Position numbers and translations under genes: made by a program
From: Siphonodentalium dalli
Taxonomy: Eukaryota; Mollusca; Scaphopoda; Gadilida; Siphonodentaliidae
Length of the DNA: 64,000 nucleotides
Assembly (NCBI GenBank): GCA_032622095.1
Contig: CP136064.1
Coordinates: 8,363,512 to 8,427,511 of the forward strand
Reading direction: 5' to 3'
The notes under the pieces: model-generated
Seen by the model: only the letters and a program-made list of their open reading frames with translations
The model's database searches: none
Told to the model about the DNA's origin: nothing
Shown: positions 1 to 10,937 of the stretch, in pieces
Layout: each line of letters starts with the position of its first letter
How positions within the stretch are numbered: the first letter of the stretch is position 1

Positions 1-82
1 TGTGAATTTTTAACTTACCTGAGGCTGCGAAATGGACCTCAATAGGCTGGGATTTTACTCCATCTTTGAGTTACCTGTGTTC

Positions 83-246
83 AAGCCTTGAAATAGGGTG
101 TCTGTCATTTGCAGAATGAGGTCCCATTCTGCTTACACCTCAGCAGAATGAGGTTCCCAGAGGGTGAATTTGGTGATGCTAGCATCACTAAATTCACCCT
201 CTGGGGACCTCATTTGCAAATGACAGACACACTATTTCAAGGCTTG
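83..246. mobile_element. Hairpin arm of twin-hairpin element (family C)
   Basis: An inverted repeat runs from CAAGCCTTGAAATA to TATTTCAAGGCTTG, with inner arms GTCTGTCATTTGCAGAATGA and AGAGGGTGAATTTGGTGATG. It is one hairpin of the family whose complete copies (58695-59120, 38785-39245, 11758-12193) have two such hairpins around a ~200-bp core. No coding capacity. Confidence 0.75.
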
Positions 247-486
247 CCTGTGTTTAAGTCGCGTTATACACAGAAAATTACAGTATTAGACTATTTACTT
301 GTGTGTAACAGTGATTAATTGAATTTTTCTAAAATTTGGTCTGTAAAGACACATTTTTCCCAATTCGAAGGGACCCGGACTCATTCCCAAAATAGGCAGA
401 AAAATCCCTGACCTCAGCGAGGCATACACGGGTACTTTATATAGGCACGTTGTGAACTCCTGACTGTTGTTTTGTCGAGGATCGAT

Positions 487-563
487 GTGAATCGATCCGG
501 GGGTCCAGGCGAAACCTCTGGCCAGTAGTCGAACATGCTAACCACTCGGCCATCACACTCCCT
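487..563 (-). repeat. tRNA-like SINE head (Ser/Leu-type), degenerate
   Basis: On the - strand, GATGGCCGAGTGGTTAGCA is a good A box of the Ser/Leu tRNA type, followed about 45 bases later by a weak B box (GGATCGATTCAC). The flanks do not close an acceptor stem. It is most likely the head of a SINE or a tRNA relic, not a working tRNA gene. Confidence 0.5.
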
Positions 564-569
564 AACATC

Positions 570-1080
570 ACACTCTCTGGGGGTGACAAATCAACAGGTC
601 TGGGTGAACCACGGATCAATCTATATTAGACTATACTAGCCCAAGCAGGCTAAAATAGATCGATCAGTCTTCCTATCACAGTGCTCATTGTTGCAAGAAA
701 GATATTTCTTGAATATTGTAATTTTGTTTGTTTGAAGATTTGTGCATAGAGGATCTACTAGTATGAGTCCCCAGTTTATAGCAGAATTTACAAAACAAGT
801 CTAATTAACTAGTTCTGGACCGAGCCTTTGGTTCATTAATCCAAGAGGTTCAATAGTCTGAGGGTTCCTAAATATAAAGTGTGCCAACAAAGAAAGGTAT
901 TCAGTCAGTTAATGCTGTCAGATGTAACTGCTGGCAATTCCATGACATTGACCTGTCAAGGCGATGTAGGAATCTCCAGGTGGCCATGCGTGTGATTGCT
1001 ATTAACCATTTTGTTTCACTTCATAAAATGTCTTGTTCATTTCCAAAAAACTTTAATAGTTCCTGTTCTTTTTGTTACAG
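570..1080. other. Unannotated sequence, part of LCMT1 intron
   Basis: No further LCMT1 exon or recognised repeat was seen here apart from the polypyrimidine tract and acceptor just before 1081. An open frame at 881-1084 does not match the LCMT1 N-terminus. Confidence 0.5.
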
Positions 1081-1264
1081 TTAACTAGATGCAAGTGTCA
1101 AATTGTTAATATTGGTGCTGGGTATGATACACTGTTCTGGCGACTTCACGAGCAGGGCAAGATACCCACATCATTTGTGGAAATGGATTTTCCGCATGTT
1201 ACCCACAAGAAATGTCAACTCGTCAAGACGAAACAGCCTCTCATAGAGAGGGTCCAGACTGAGG
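1081..1264 (+). CDS. LCMT1: LCMT1 exon with SAM-binding motif I
   Basis: The acceptor is a pyrimidine-rich tract ending TTTGTTACAG and the donor is GAGG|GTATGT. The exon reads LTRCKCQIVNIGAGYDTLFW and on through VEMDFPHVTHKKCQLVK. GAGYDT is the glycine-rich SAM loop and EMDFP is the acidic end of the next strand. It is entered in phase 0 and leaves one base, which completes an Asp codon with the first two bases of the next exon. Confidence 0.93.
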
Positions 1265-4200
1265 GTATGTACACAATGATATGAACTAGTAACAACCCCG
1301 CTGGAGGTCGGGTCGTGTATCTAGGTAACAGGCGGGCATACGTACTTGTGACGTCACACATAATTTACAGTATACCGTGTAGGTAAACATTTTAGCGAGA
1401 CGACTTTTTTGTGAAAAAAAATAAATCACGTGACTTCCAGCAATGGTTTCACAAAATTTGCTGAATCAGATATGAAACTAATTTGCTACTTCACAACTTC
1501 CGATATGTGGCAATGAACAACTGAAGTATTTATTTATTTATATTATAACAGTAAGTTGTTATGAATATGTCCTGCATACTAGTAGGTATCATGTTTTGCT
1601 TTATCTCTTGAGACACAGTTCTGTCTGTATTAGGAAGAGCTATTTAACTATTTCTCACTCAGATATTATACCGGTATCTGTTCACTTTCAAATATTAGTA
1701 GCACAGCCTGGTGGGAACGATTCCTGAGTTTAGTGTGCCTGTCATTTGCAGAATGAGGTCACCAGAGGGAGAATTTAGTGATGCTATCCCGCATAGTGGG
1801 CTAGCATCACAAAATTCACCATCTTGGGACATCACCTGTAACATGGACAGGCTACGTAAATATTCTTCATTGTTTTTTAATTTTCAGATTCAATTTTATA
1901 TATTTAAATTTGAATTTAGATAATATTCCAGTGAATAAACAAAAATATGTGAAATGCATGGATACAAACGGATACGCAACGGTCAATTTTCTCAGTATCA
2001 AGTTTTGCAGTATGTTTTGGCTGAATATATTAAGGGAAATTAATAAGAGTTTACTCACACACTACATTGTATGTGCGATAGCATTGGGGACCTCATTCTG
2101 CAAATGAACAACCAATAATCTTTAACTAAGCTCTGCTTATGATTGGCATAATGAATCAGTAGATCGGCAAGTGATGAACATTTCTACCTGTGTCAAATAC
2201 ATACATGTATTTCACTGATTAAGCTCTTGGTTCCTATATATATCTTGTTGTTGACAGTAAGTTAGGGAGTTTTATTTAAATTGAGTAATAAAAAACAAAT
2301 TGTGGTTGTTTTAAAGGTACCGTACTCAATCCGAACAGAGGGTCCCCATCTCAACAGATTCCAATAACAACAATCCGATCAGAGGGTCCTATATTACTAT
2401 TTCTTTGGCTTTGTGGGTAAAAAATATTTGATTCGAGTTGAGGAAGCCATCAAACAAAGCTCAGAGTTATTAGATATTGATTTTTGAAATTTGTTATTTA
2501 CTCGAGATGAGTACTAATAATTGCCTTCAACTGCCGTAATCTGCTCGGGATGTGTACACCAAAATCTATTCAAACAGACAAGGATGGATAACTCTAAAAT
2601 CAAGTGGTAATAATAACGCAATTTTGACTGAGTTCTGGGCCAGAAAGTATTCCCGATAATGAAAAATAATAGATTTCTAAAATCGATATCTAACAAATCT
2701 GAGCTTTGATGGGTGACTTCCTCGACTCGAATCAAATATTTTTGACCCCCGAAGCCATTGAAATAGTAATTGAGAGGAGTTTTATCGGATTGAGTACCTT
2801 TAATCCCATTTATTGGAATCTTGAATATAATAGAACTGATGTGTAAATATAAAGGCATCATATAGAGAGTAATAATTTAGTTCCGAGAATTACGTTAAAT
2901 AATTCACGAGAGGCGAGAGACGTCGGTAAGAAACGAGTGCGCCTTAACCTAAATGTCTCTCGCCTCAAGTGAATTATTTAACTTAATTCTCGGAACTAAT
3001 TGATTACTCTATTTATTACACTTCTGCATCAATTTGGTTTGCCAAATATGATTAAAACACACAGAATTAATGCATGAAAGCCCCGATGTGGAAAAAGATC
3101 AACCATAGAAAATTCAGTCTAAATCAGTAAGCGACGTCATGAGAAATGACATAATTCACTAGTGACATTACCATTTTTAATTAATGGTGTTTTCAATGGA
3201 AATCGCACATAGGAGTGTAATAAAAACATGTTATGAATCGCAATCAATCACAACTGGGAATTCAACATAAATGTAGAGAATACAATTAGATTTCTCATAC
3301 CTGAGGATATCTTAATATATGTGCATGTTATATAACATTGAAACTTTTCAATATACTCCCAAGTTATAAGTTAAAATTGTGTGTGATTCAATTTAAAGCA
3401 ATTGTGAAACCAATTTGATTTGTTAAATTATATTTCTAATACAGATGAAGATATTATGTTGAATAAGACGGATATGCACAGCAGTTGCTACCATCTGGTT
3501 AGCGTTGACCTCAGGAATCGAGCAGAGTTTGTGAAAAAACTATCAGACTGTCATATTGATAAATCACTTCCGACTCTCTTCCTATCTGAGTGTGTCCTGG
3601 TGTATGTGGATATCGAGAAATCAGCACAGATTCTTCAGTGGATCAGCGACAACTTTAGGACATCATTATTTATAAACTATGAACAGGTATATAATGATTA
3701 CGTTATTTATAAACTATGAACAGGTATATAATGATTACGTTATTTATAAACTATGAACAGGTATATAATAATTACGTTATTTATTGATAATGATGTAGCT
3801 TATATAGCGCGTATCCCCGCGAGGGCCCTACTAGTAAGCGCTTCACATTATTACCCCAGCTGTTGAGTAAATGCCATGTTGAGTAATCCTTAAACGCATG
3901 CAGCCATAATGGCGCTTCACAAGATTGCTCTTGGCTTACACTTACCCAACAACTAGGTCCCTATTTCTCGTCTAGGTACGACGAAGATGCACAGTACAAG
4001 TGACCTTGCCCAATGGTCACAACCTGGCGCGAGATTTGAAACAGCGTGTGGCTATATATAGCGCACACAACGCTTAATCTGGTCAAGCCACTGTTGTGGC
4101 GACGAGAGTCCACCGGCCGGGTGCGAACTCGCGCCGGTGCAGTAACACCGTTACAAGTCCGACACTCTAACCACTGGGCTACCACCTCCATATTTATAAA

Positions 4201-7200
4201 CTATGAACAGGTTTATAATGATTACGTTAATTATAAACTATGAACAGGTATATAATGATTACGTTATTTATAAACTATGAACAGGTATATAATGATTATG
4301 TTATTTATAAACTATGAACAGGTATATAATGATTACGTTATTTATAAACTATGAACAGGTATATAATGATTTATATGGTAGCAGTATATAATTTCATAGG
4401 TTGTAGGGGGGGAGGGTCTGAAAAAATAGAAAAATAAGCATCTGGGGGGGGGGGGCATAACTGCCAGTGTAGCCTGTGTTAAATGTGACATTACATGATT
4501 TTCTTATTTAGCATAGGCCAACTCTGATCTGTATGTCTCGTTATATGAAAATAGCCCAATTTCTCTCCCATGAATTTTGTCATCTGCACTTGCAAGACAA
4601 TATTTTGAAATTAATTTGGAATACCAGTCGCCTATTATTTCTACTTTCCTCATTGAGACAGTGTAAATTATCAATGAAGATAGCTCATATTTTCACACTA
4701 CATGTATACCATTGTTGTGAGATTATTCAAGGGTTGCAAGGAATGTCACTCGACTGAGGGTAGGTTCTTAAAACCACTGGTATGCATGCAGGCGATGACA
4801 CGTCCTGAATACATATTGTGGAGTATGATACAAGATCTCTACTGTGGTGTCAACTAAAATATAGAAGTAATTGGTAGCCTGACGGCGGAAAGTTTTTTAA
4901 AGGTCCCAATCACAAATAGGCTGTGTATACCCATTGAGAACCGCGGTGGGGCGTACTGCAAAAGGTCCAAAATGTAACTATATTAAAATCACAGCAGAAA
5001 CACCGTCACCACAGCTAACAATTGGGAGAAAAAATATAATCGTACCTGATGTTGGGCTATTACAAATTTTGAAAGTAATTTGGATAGCTAGCAAAGGGCC
5101 AAGAGAACTTTTAGCCAAAGGGTTCAATTTGGATTTGATAGTATACATGTGTGTTGTAACAGTAGAATAAAGAAATGTGTGCTTAAGTAGTGTGAAAAGA
5201 TGTGTCTTGTGTTAAAATCAAAATTTTCATCGACGTTATCTTCAGTTACATATCTCGGTGACGAATCTTCTACACTACATGTATACCATTGTCCAAGATT
5301 GAGAAGAAGTTTACCAAGTATTTTCTAAGCTGCTCGCCCGCTTCAAAGTCAGTTGAAATGGATATGAATGAATACGCAATGGTCAATTTTCTCAATAACA
5401 AGTTTTGGAGTATGTTTCGGTTGCATTTACTAAGGGGAATTAATCAAACTTTGCCCACACACTATATGAAGTCTGTTCAACAGTCGTTTATTCTGCTTCA
5501 CATAGCCCGACCGCTTGCTCAGATCACCCGCTTCATATACTAGTAGCCTGACCGCTTGCTCACATCACCCTTATTAGTAGTTCACACTGAAAATATTCTG
5601 CTTTCTTTCAAACACACAGGTGAATATGTCAGACAAGTTTGCACAAATCATGATAAAGAATTTGAAGGTGAGAGATTGCATTTTGCATGGAGTCGAGGCA
5701 TGTAGAAGTCTGGATGCTCAAACCACAAGGTTGGTATATGTATTACATATTAGAGTGTCTCCCTCCTGCCCCATAAATCCTGAATAGCAGTTAACAGAGA
5801 GGGGTGAGGGGGTTTAGTTAAATGAGAAATATTTTCACCAAATGATAATAAATCTCAGTTCTCTTCAATGGCAGGATTTTGCCTTGGTTAATAAATGGCC
5901 TAGCCCAGAAATTTTACCTCGGCTAAAAAGAACTAGATCCTCATAGCGGAATGCTCAGTATCAACTTCAGTTTATAATTTTGAAGCTTGGCCCTAGGGCT
6001 GTAACCAGGGTTTGCGCTGGCCCAAAATTCCCAGGTGCCAAAACTGTTGCCAATTGCATTATTTTTATAGCCACTTTATACTTTCTGTTGCCACTTTTTT
6101 CCGACCAATATTTTTGGTGCCACTTTTGAATTTGTATTTGGACTATCGGTAATGTCTGAATGTCCGAAGAAATCAGTAACTTTCTTCATTTTAGAAGGAT
6201 GTTGCGTGTCTGATGCTTTGTTGCTGAACTCTAACTTGCGCTTACGATTCATATTTGCTGTATGTCAGTTTGTGAAAGCTGAGTTACGAAAGACATATTT
6301 ATGATTATTTATCTAACACCTATATACTATCAATACACAGCTTCATAACGATGTAGACTCCAGGAAGCCCTTTGTTTGGCTAATATTTGTTAAATTAGAG
6401 TCAATAGCCGTACTTATTGTTATTGTCGAGTAGAAATTCGAAACCCTTTCACCACAGTGCCACTTTTTGTAGCCAATTTTTTTATAGCAATTTGCTAAAT
6501 TGGCAATGGGCAGCACGAACCCTGGCTGTAACAATACAATTGGTCCAAGTCTGAGTTTAGTGTGGCTGTCATTTGCAGGATGAGGTCCCCATAGCGGGCT
6601 AGCATCAGCAAATTCATCCTCTGGGGACATCACCTGTAACATGGACAGGCTACGTAAATATTCTTCATTGTATCATTTCTTGAATATAAAATTTTTGCAT
6701 GGATATTTTTCTACCCAGATTCAAAAGCCTTGGCTGGGAGAATTCCACAGCACTCGACATGCAGGAGATTTATACGATGCTACCACGAGATGATGTTGCC
6801 AGGTAACACAAGCGACGATAGTTTTAAAATTGCAATACTCCAATAATTCGATGTATGAATTTGAAAATATTACATATTCAGAAATCAGGATCTTTATAAA
6901 TACCTCATAAAAAGTTAGTTCCCCTCTCATATAATACCTTGTATGTTGTTATTCACCCGATAGCTTCATATAATAACTTGTATGTTGTTATTCACCCGAT
7001 AGCTTCATATAATAACTTGTATGTTGTTATTCACCCGATAGCTTCATATAATAACTTGTTTGTTGTTATTCACCCGATAGCTTCATATAATACCTTGTAT
7101 GTTGTTATTCACCCAATAGCTTCATATAATAACTTGTATGTTGTTATTCACCCGATAGCTTCATATAATAACTTGTATGTTGTTATTCACCCGATAGCTT

Positions 7201-10200
7201 CATATAATAACTTGTATGTTGTTATTCACCCGATAGCTTCATATAATAACTTGTATGTTGTTATTCACCCGACCTCTCATATAATAACTTGTATGTTGTT
7301 ATTCACCCGACCTCTCATATAATAACTTGTATGTTGTTATTCACCCTCTCATATAATACCTTGTATGTTGTTATTCACCCGATAGCTTCATATAATAACT
7401 TGTATGTTGTTATTCACCCGATAGCTTCATATAATAACTTGTATGTTGTTATTCACCCGATTCCCCTCTCATATAATAACTTATATGTTGTTATTCACCC
7501 GATAGCTTCATATAATAACTTGTATGTTGTTATTCACCCGATAGCTTCATATAATAACTTGTATGTTGTTATTCACCCGATAGCTTCATATAATAACTTG
7601 TATGTTGTTATTCACCCGATTCCCCTCTCATATAATAACTTGTATGTTGTTATTCACCCGATAGCTTCATATAATAACTTGTATGTTGTTATTCACCCGA
7701 TAGCTTCATATAATAACTTGTATGTTGTTATTCACCCGATAGCTTCATATAATAACTTGTATGTTGTTATTCACCCGACCTCTCATATAATAACTTGTAT
7801 GTTGTTATTCACCCGACCTCTCATATAATAACTTGTATGTTGTTATTCACCCTCTCATATAATACCTTGTATGTTGTTATTCACCCGATAGCTTCATATA
7901 ATAACTTGTATGTTGTTATTCACCCGATAGCTTCATATAATAACTTGTATGTTGTTATTCACCCGATTCCCCTCTCATATAATAACTTATATGTTGTTAT
8001 TCACCCGATAGCTTCATATAATAACTTGTATGTTGTTATTCACCCGATAGCTTCATATAATAACTTGTATGTTGTTATTCACCCGATAGCTTCATATAAT
8101 AACTTGTATGTTGTTATTCACCCGACCTCTCATATAATAACTTGTATGTTGTTATTCACCCGACCTCTCATATAATAACTTGTATGTTGTTATTCACCCG
8201 ATAGCTTCATATAATAACTTGTATGTTGTTATTCACCCGATAGCTTCATATAATAACTTGTATGTTGTTATTCACCCGACCTCTCATATAATAACTTGTA
8301 TGTTGTTATTCACCCGATAGCTTCATATAATAACTTGTATGTTGTTATTCACCCGACCTCTCATATAATACCTTGTATGTTGTTATTCACCCGACCTCTC
8401 ATATAATAACTTGTATGTTGTTATTCACCCGACCTCTCATATAATAACTTGTATGTTGTTATTCACCCGATAGCTTCATATAATAACTTGTATGTTGTTA
8501 TTCACCCGATAGCTTCATATAATACCTTGTATGTTGTTATTCACCCGATAGCTTCATATAATAACTTGTATGTTGTTATTCACCCGACCTCTCATATAAT
8601 AACTTGTATGTTGTTATTCACCCGACCTCTCATATAATAACTTGTATGTTATTCACCCGACCTCTCATATAATACCTTGTATGTTGTTATTCACCCGACC
8701 TCTCATATAATAACTTGTATGTTGTTATTCACCCGATAGCTTCATATAATAACTTGTATGTTGTTATTCACCCGATAGCTTCATATAATAACTTGTATGT
8801 TGTTATTCACCCGATAGCTTCATATAATAACTTGTATGTTGTTATTCACCCGATAGCTTCATATAATAACTTGTATGTTGTTATTCACCCGATAGCTTCA
8901 TATAATAACTTGTATGTTGTTATTCACCCGATAGCTTCATATAATAACTTGTATGTTGTTATTCACCCGATAGCTTCATATAATAACTTGTATGTTGTTA
9001 TTCACCCGATAGCTTCATATAATAACTTGTATGTTGTTATTCACCCGATAGCTTCATATAATAACTTGTATGTTGTTATTCACCCGATAGCTTCATATAA
9101 TAACTTGTATGTTGTTATTCACCCGACCTCTCATATAATAACTTGTATGTTGTTATTCACCCGATAGCTTCATATAATAACTTGTATGTTGTTATTCACC
9201 CGATAGCTTGTATGTTGTTATTCACCCGATAGCTTGTATGTTGTTATTCACCCGATTCCCCTCTCATATAATAACTTGTATGTTGTTATTCACCCGATTC
9301 CCCTCTCATATAATAACTTGTATGTTGTTATTCACCCGATAGCTTCATATAATAACTTGTATGTTGTTATTCACCCGATAGCTTCATATAATAACTTGTA
9401 TGTTGTTATTCACCCAATAGCTTCATATAATAACTTGTATGTTGTTATTCACCCGACCTCTCATATAATAACTTGTATGTTGTTATTCACCCGACCTCTC
9501 ATATAATAACTTGTATGTTGTTATTCACCCGATAGCTTCATATAATAACTTGTATGTTGTTATTCACCCGATAGCTTCATATAATAACTTGTATGTTGTT
9601 ATTCACCCGACCTCTCATATAATAACTTGTATGTTGTTATTCACCCGATAGCTTCATATAATAACTTGTATGTTGTTATTCACCCGACCTCTCATATAAT
9701 ACCTTGTATGTTGTTATTCACCCGACCTCTCATATAATAACTTGTATGTTGTTATTCACCCGACCTCTCATATAATAACTTGTATGTTGTTATTCACCCG
9801 ACCTCTCATATAATAACTTGTATGTTATTCACCCGACCTCTCATATAATACCTTGTATGTTGTTATTCACCCGACCTCTCATATAATAACCCCCTGGATC
9901 CGCCCTTGCCTTGTATGTTATTGGCCGGGAGAATAAAGTATATCAAATGATATAGCTTCAATTCTGTAAGATTAAAGATGAATAATCCAACAAATCCCGT
10001 TACAAAACAACACTTTACTACTATTTTTCACTGACTGAACATGAAAATCACTCATCTGACGACTACTCATTTGAAACGCATTCAGGAATCAGGTGGCATG
10101 CTAAAACAACACTGCCTCGGGAGCAAACTGTTATATAATTAATACAGACTATAGGCATCACACTCAAACCGTGCCGGCAATATTTCTGCAGACTCGTCGG

Positions 10201-10937
10201 CAAAGTGAGAATAAGTCCTGGCAGGCGAGTCAGGTTCTATTGACAATTAGCTATGCTTATAAATTGGGACCACCTAAATTTCTATGCCAATATGGTGTAT
10301 AGTAGTAATAATATGGTGTATAGTAGTAATAATATGGTGTATAGTAGTAATAATATGGTGTATAGAAGTAATAATATGGTGTATAGTAGTAATAATATGG
10401 TGTATAGAAGTAAGTACACATATTTTAATGGAAATGTTTTGGTGCAGCAGAATAATATGCCAATAAAGGTGATATTCTAATATCCATTATGCCAATATGT
10501 GGTATGGACTGTACATTTCCCTTCGATGAATAGGACTCATTGTGTACTTCTATTATCATTTCGCCTGCCTGTCCTATATTCTTATTTTTCCTGAACACCC
10601 CTCCAGATGAACAATGAACCATTCCAATGTATACTTTTATAAGTGAATGAGAGAATCCATTCAGTATTAAAAGGGTTAAGAGTATATTGATATTTTTCCT
10701 TACCACAGGATTGAGAGGATAGAGATGATGGGTTAACAGTATAATGATATCTATTTATAGGATTGAGAGAATAGAGATGATGGGTTTAACAGTATAATGA
10801 TATCTATTTATAGGATTGAGAGAATAGAGATGATGGATGAGAAGGAACTGCTGCAACAGCTGCTCAACCACTACTGCGTCTGCTGCTCATATAACGATCC
10901 CGACAAAATCGGACTTGATAAAATCACAATACGGTGA
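1081..10937 (+). CDS. LCMT1: Leucine carboxyl methyltransferase 1 (PP2A methyltransferase), 3' five exons, 5'-partial
   Basis: Exons at 1081-1264, 3445-3686, 5620-5729, 6719-6802 and 10814-10937 join with consistent phases (0/1, 1/0, 0/2, 2/2, 2/stop) into 247 residues and a TGA stop. The family carboxyl-methylates the C-terminal leucine of the PP2A catalytic subunit in the cytosol, using S-adenosylmethionine. Seen: SAM motif NIGAGYDTLFWRL in the first exon here, VDLRNR and SECVLVYV in the second (positions of known SAM contacts in the family), then FINYEQ/VNMSDKFAQIM and a C-terminal ERIEMMDEKELLQQLLNHYC block. Vertebrate LCMT1 is about 334 residues, so roughly the first 85 are missing upstream of base 1081; no exon for them was found in 1-1080. 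Three exon edges lie in tandem repeats (see findings). The gene is convergent with the MAO gene. Recognition is from remembered family sequence, without an alignment. Confidence 0.93.
1265..1710. other. LCMT1 intron, no recognised element
   Basis: AT-rich intron sequence in which I see no repeat or coding signal. Confidence 0.5.
1727..1872. mobile_element. Family C hairpin element, truncated subfamily
   Basis: Starts TGAGTTTAGTGTGCCTGTCA, has arms AGAATTTAGTGATGCTA.. and TAGCATCACAAAATTCACC, and ends in ACCTGTAACATGGACAGGCT. A near copy with the same ACCTGTAACATGGACAGGCT tail and flanking ACGTAAATATTCTTCATTG lies at 6548-6670, so this is a distinct subfamily. Confidence 0.7.
2315..2799. mobile_element. 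TTAA-flanked inverted-repeat element (AGGTAC ends)
   Basis: A 485-bp element bounded by TTAA on both sides (2311-2314 and 2800-2803), with ends AGGTAC..TACTCAATCCG and CGGATTGAGTACCT. Its two halves are inverted copies: AAAAAATATTTGATTCGAG is repeated inverted around 2720-2750. A related fragment is at 48700-48970. The TTAA duplication suggests a piggyBac-type transposase in trans. Confidence 0.75.
2870..3010. mobile_element. Short foldback element
   Basis: Inverted arms AGAGTAATAATTTAGTTCCG..AATTCACGAGAGGCGAGAGA and its reverse around 2955-3005 (TCTCTCGCCTCAAGTGAATT..AATTCTCGGAACTAATTGAT). It resembles the foldback at 14790-14946 in layout, including the GATTACTCT end. No coding capacity. 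Confidence 0.65.
3445..3686 (+). CDS. LCMT1: LCMT1 exon ending FINYEQ, donor inside a tandem array
   Basis: The acceptor is TTTCTAATACAG at 3444. Key stretches are HLVSVDLRNRAEFVKKL, LPTLFLSECVLVYVD and LFINYEQ, which match the mid-part of LCMT1. The donor ACAG|GTATAT at 3687 is the first of eight tandem copies of the same site. Only this first donor gives a functional product: reading past it adds VYNDYVIYKL and a stop. Confidence 0.93.
3669..4372 (+). repeat. 37-bp minisatellite carrying the LCMT1 exon 3 splice donor
   Basis: Eight copies of a 37-bp unit containing TATGAACAG|GTATATAATG. GAACAG occurs at 3681 (the real exon end), 3718, 3755, 4205, 4242, 4279, 4316 and 4353. A SINE (3784-4190) splits the array into 3 + 5 copies. 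Each copy preserves the donor with at most one or two changes. Confidence 0.92.
3784..4190 (-). mobile_element. tRNA-derived SINE inserted in the donor array
   Basis: On the - strand the head at 4190-4100 has A box TAGCCCAGTGGTTAGAG and B box GCGAGTTCGCACCC, both close to the tRNA promoter consensus. The tail (about 3800-3860) holds TAGCGCGTATCCCCGCGAGG and GTAAGCGCTTCACATTATTA, resembling conserved domains of metazoan SINEs. TATTTAT occurs at both junctions and may be the target duplication. It interrupts the 37-bp array, so it is younger than the array's expansion. Confidence 0.78.
4375..5619. other. LCMT1 intron
   Basis: Contains a poly-G tract near 4445-4454 and a repeat of the sequence around CTACATGTATACCATTGT (4701 and 5274). 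No exon was recognised. Small frames at 4533 and 4934 match nothing known. Confidence 0.5.
5620..5729 (+). CDS. LCMT1: LCMT1 exon VNMSDKFAQIM
   Basis: The acceptor is TCAAACACACAG at 5619 and the donor ACAAG|GTTGGT at 5730. It encodes VNMSDKFAQIMIKNLKVRD followed by GVEACRSLDAQTT, collinear with the family segment after the FINYEQ motif. It leaves two bases (AG), completed to an Arg codon by the next exon. A second GT a few bases downstream (5734) would break the phase, so 5729 is preferred. Confidence 0.92.
5730..6540. other. LCMT1 intron, no recognised element
   Basis: AT-rich sequence with a few low-complexity stretches. Fragments such as TTGGCAATGGGCAGCACGAA resemble ones near 15310 and 16790, suggesting a degenerate dispersed repeat. 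Confidence 0.45.
6548..6670. mobile_element. Family C hairpin element, truncated subfamily
   Basis: Same layout and tail as the copy at 1727-1872: TGAGTTTAGTGTGGCTGTCA, arms around GCGGGCTAGCATCAGC, tail ACCTGTAACATGGACAGGCT. It lies just before the LCMT1 exon at 6719. Confidence 0.7.
6719..6802 (+). CDS. LCMT1: LCMT1 exon FKSLGWENSTALDMQEIY
   Basis: The acceptor is TTTTTCTACCCAG at 6718 and the donor GCCAG|GTAACA at 6803. It encodes FKSLGWENSTALDMQEIYTM then LPRDDVA, aligned with the family's GWETASAVDMMELY...EVSR region. It enters with one base and leaves two. The following intron is about 4 kb, most of it a 39-bp minisatellite. Confidence 0.92.
6922..9893 (+). repeat. 39-bp minisatellite, about 75 copies, in LCMT1 intron
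   Basis: The unit contains ATAATAACTTGTATGTTGTT and ATTCACCCGATAGCTTCAT. Variant units replace the GATAGCTTCAT part with GACCTCTCAT or GATTCCCCTCTCAT, changing unit length by a base or more, and higher-order blocks of variants recur (the 7261-7860 pattern repeats at about 7760-8350). Frames read YVVIHPIASYNNL repeatedly only because 39 is a multiple of three. The array ends in a short unrelated tail near 9893. Confidence 0.97.
9894..10287. other. LCMT1 intron, no recognised element
   Basis: Follows the 39-bp array. No exon or known repeat seen. Confidence 0.45.
10288..10412 (+). repeat. 21-bp minisatellite
   Basis: Six copies of a 21-bp unit TATGGTGTATAGTAGTAATA(A). It lies in the last LCMT1 intron. 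No relation to an exon is visible. Confidence 0.9.
10690..10840 (+). repeat. Triplicated splice acceptor of LCMT1 last exon
   Basis: GGATTGAGAG[A/G]ATAGAGATGAT follows an AG at 10708, 10760 and 10813 (spacing 52-53 bp). The first copy has the best pyrimidine tract (TTTTTCCTTACCACAG); the second and third share TATCTATTTATAG. The first two copies run into TAA stops in frame (MMG* and MMGLTV*). Confidence 0.9.
10814..10937 (+). CDS. LCMT1: LCMT1 terminal exon
   Basis: The acceptor TATTTATAG at 10813 is the third of three near-identical acceptor copies, and only this one continues into the open C-terminal exon. It encodes RIERIEMMDEKELLQQLLNH then YCVCCSYNDPDKIGLDKITI R and TGA at 10935-10937. 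The end matches the family's C-terminus in length. The last 13 codons and the stop are repeated downstream with a 40-bp period, so the 3' boundary of the coding region lies inside a tandem array. Confidence 0.92.

Noticed and set aside
881-1084. Frame upstream of the first LCMT1 exon as the missing N-terminus
   Set aside because: It does not resemble the LCMT1 N-terminal region and runs into a clear polypyrimidine tract and acceptor at 1080.
437-4191. tRNA genes at 487-563 and 4100-4190
   Set aside because: Internal promoter boxes are present, but acceptor stems do not pair and both sit at the head of longer repeats, so they are SINE heads.
5730-5740. Alternative donor for the LCMT1 exon at 5734
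   Set aside because: Using it adds five bases and breaks the phase needed for RFKSLGW; the donor at 5730 keeps it.
6939-9506. Long frames YVVIHPIASYNNL repeated
   Set aside because: They exist only because the 39-bp unit is a multiple of three and lacks stops. Variant units break the frame, and the array lies within an LCMT1 intron.
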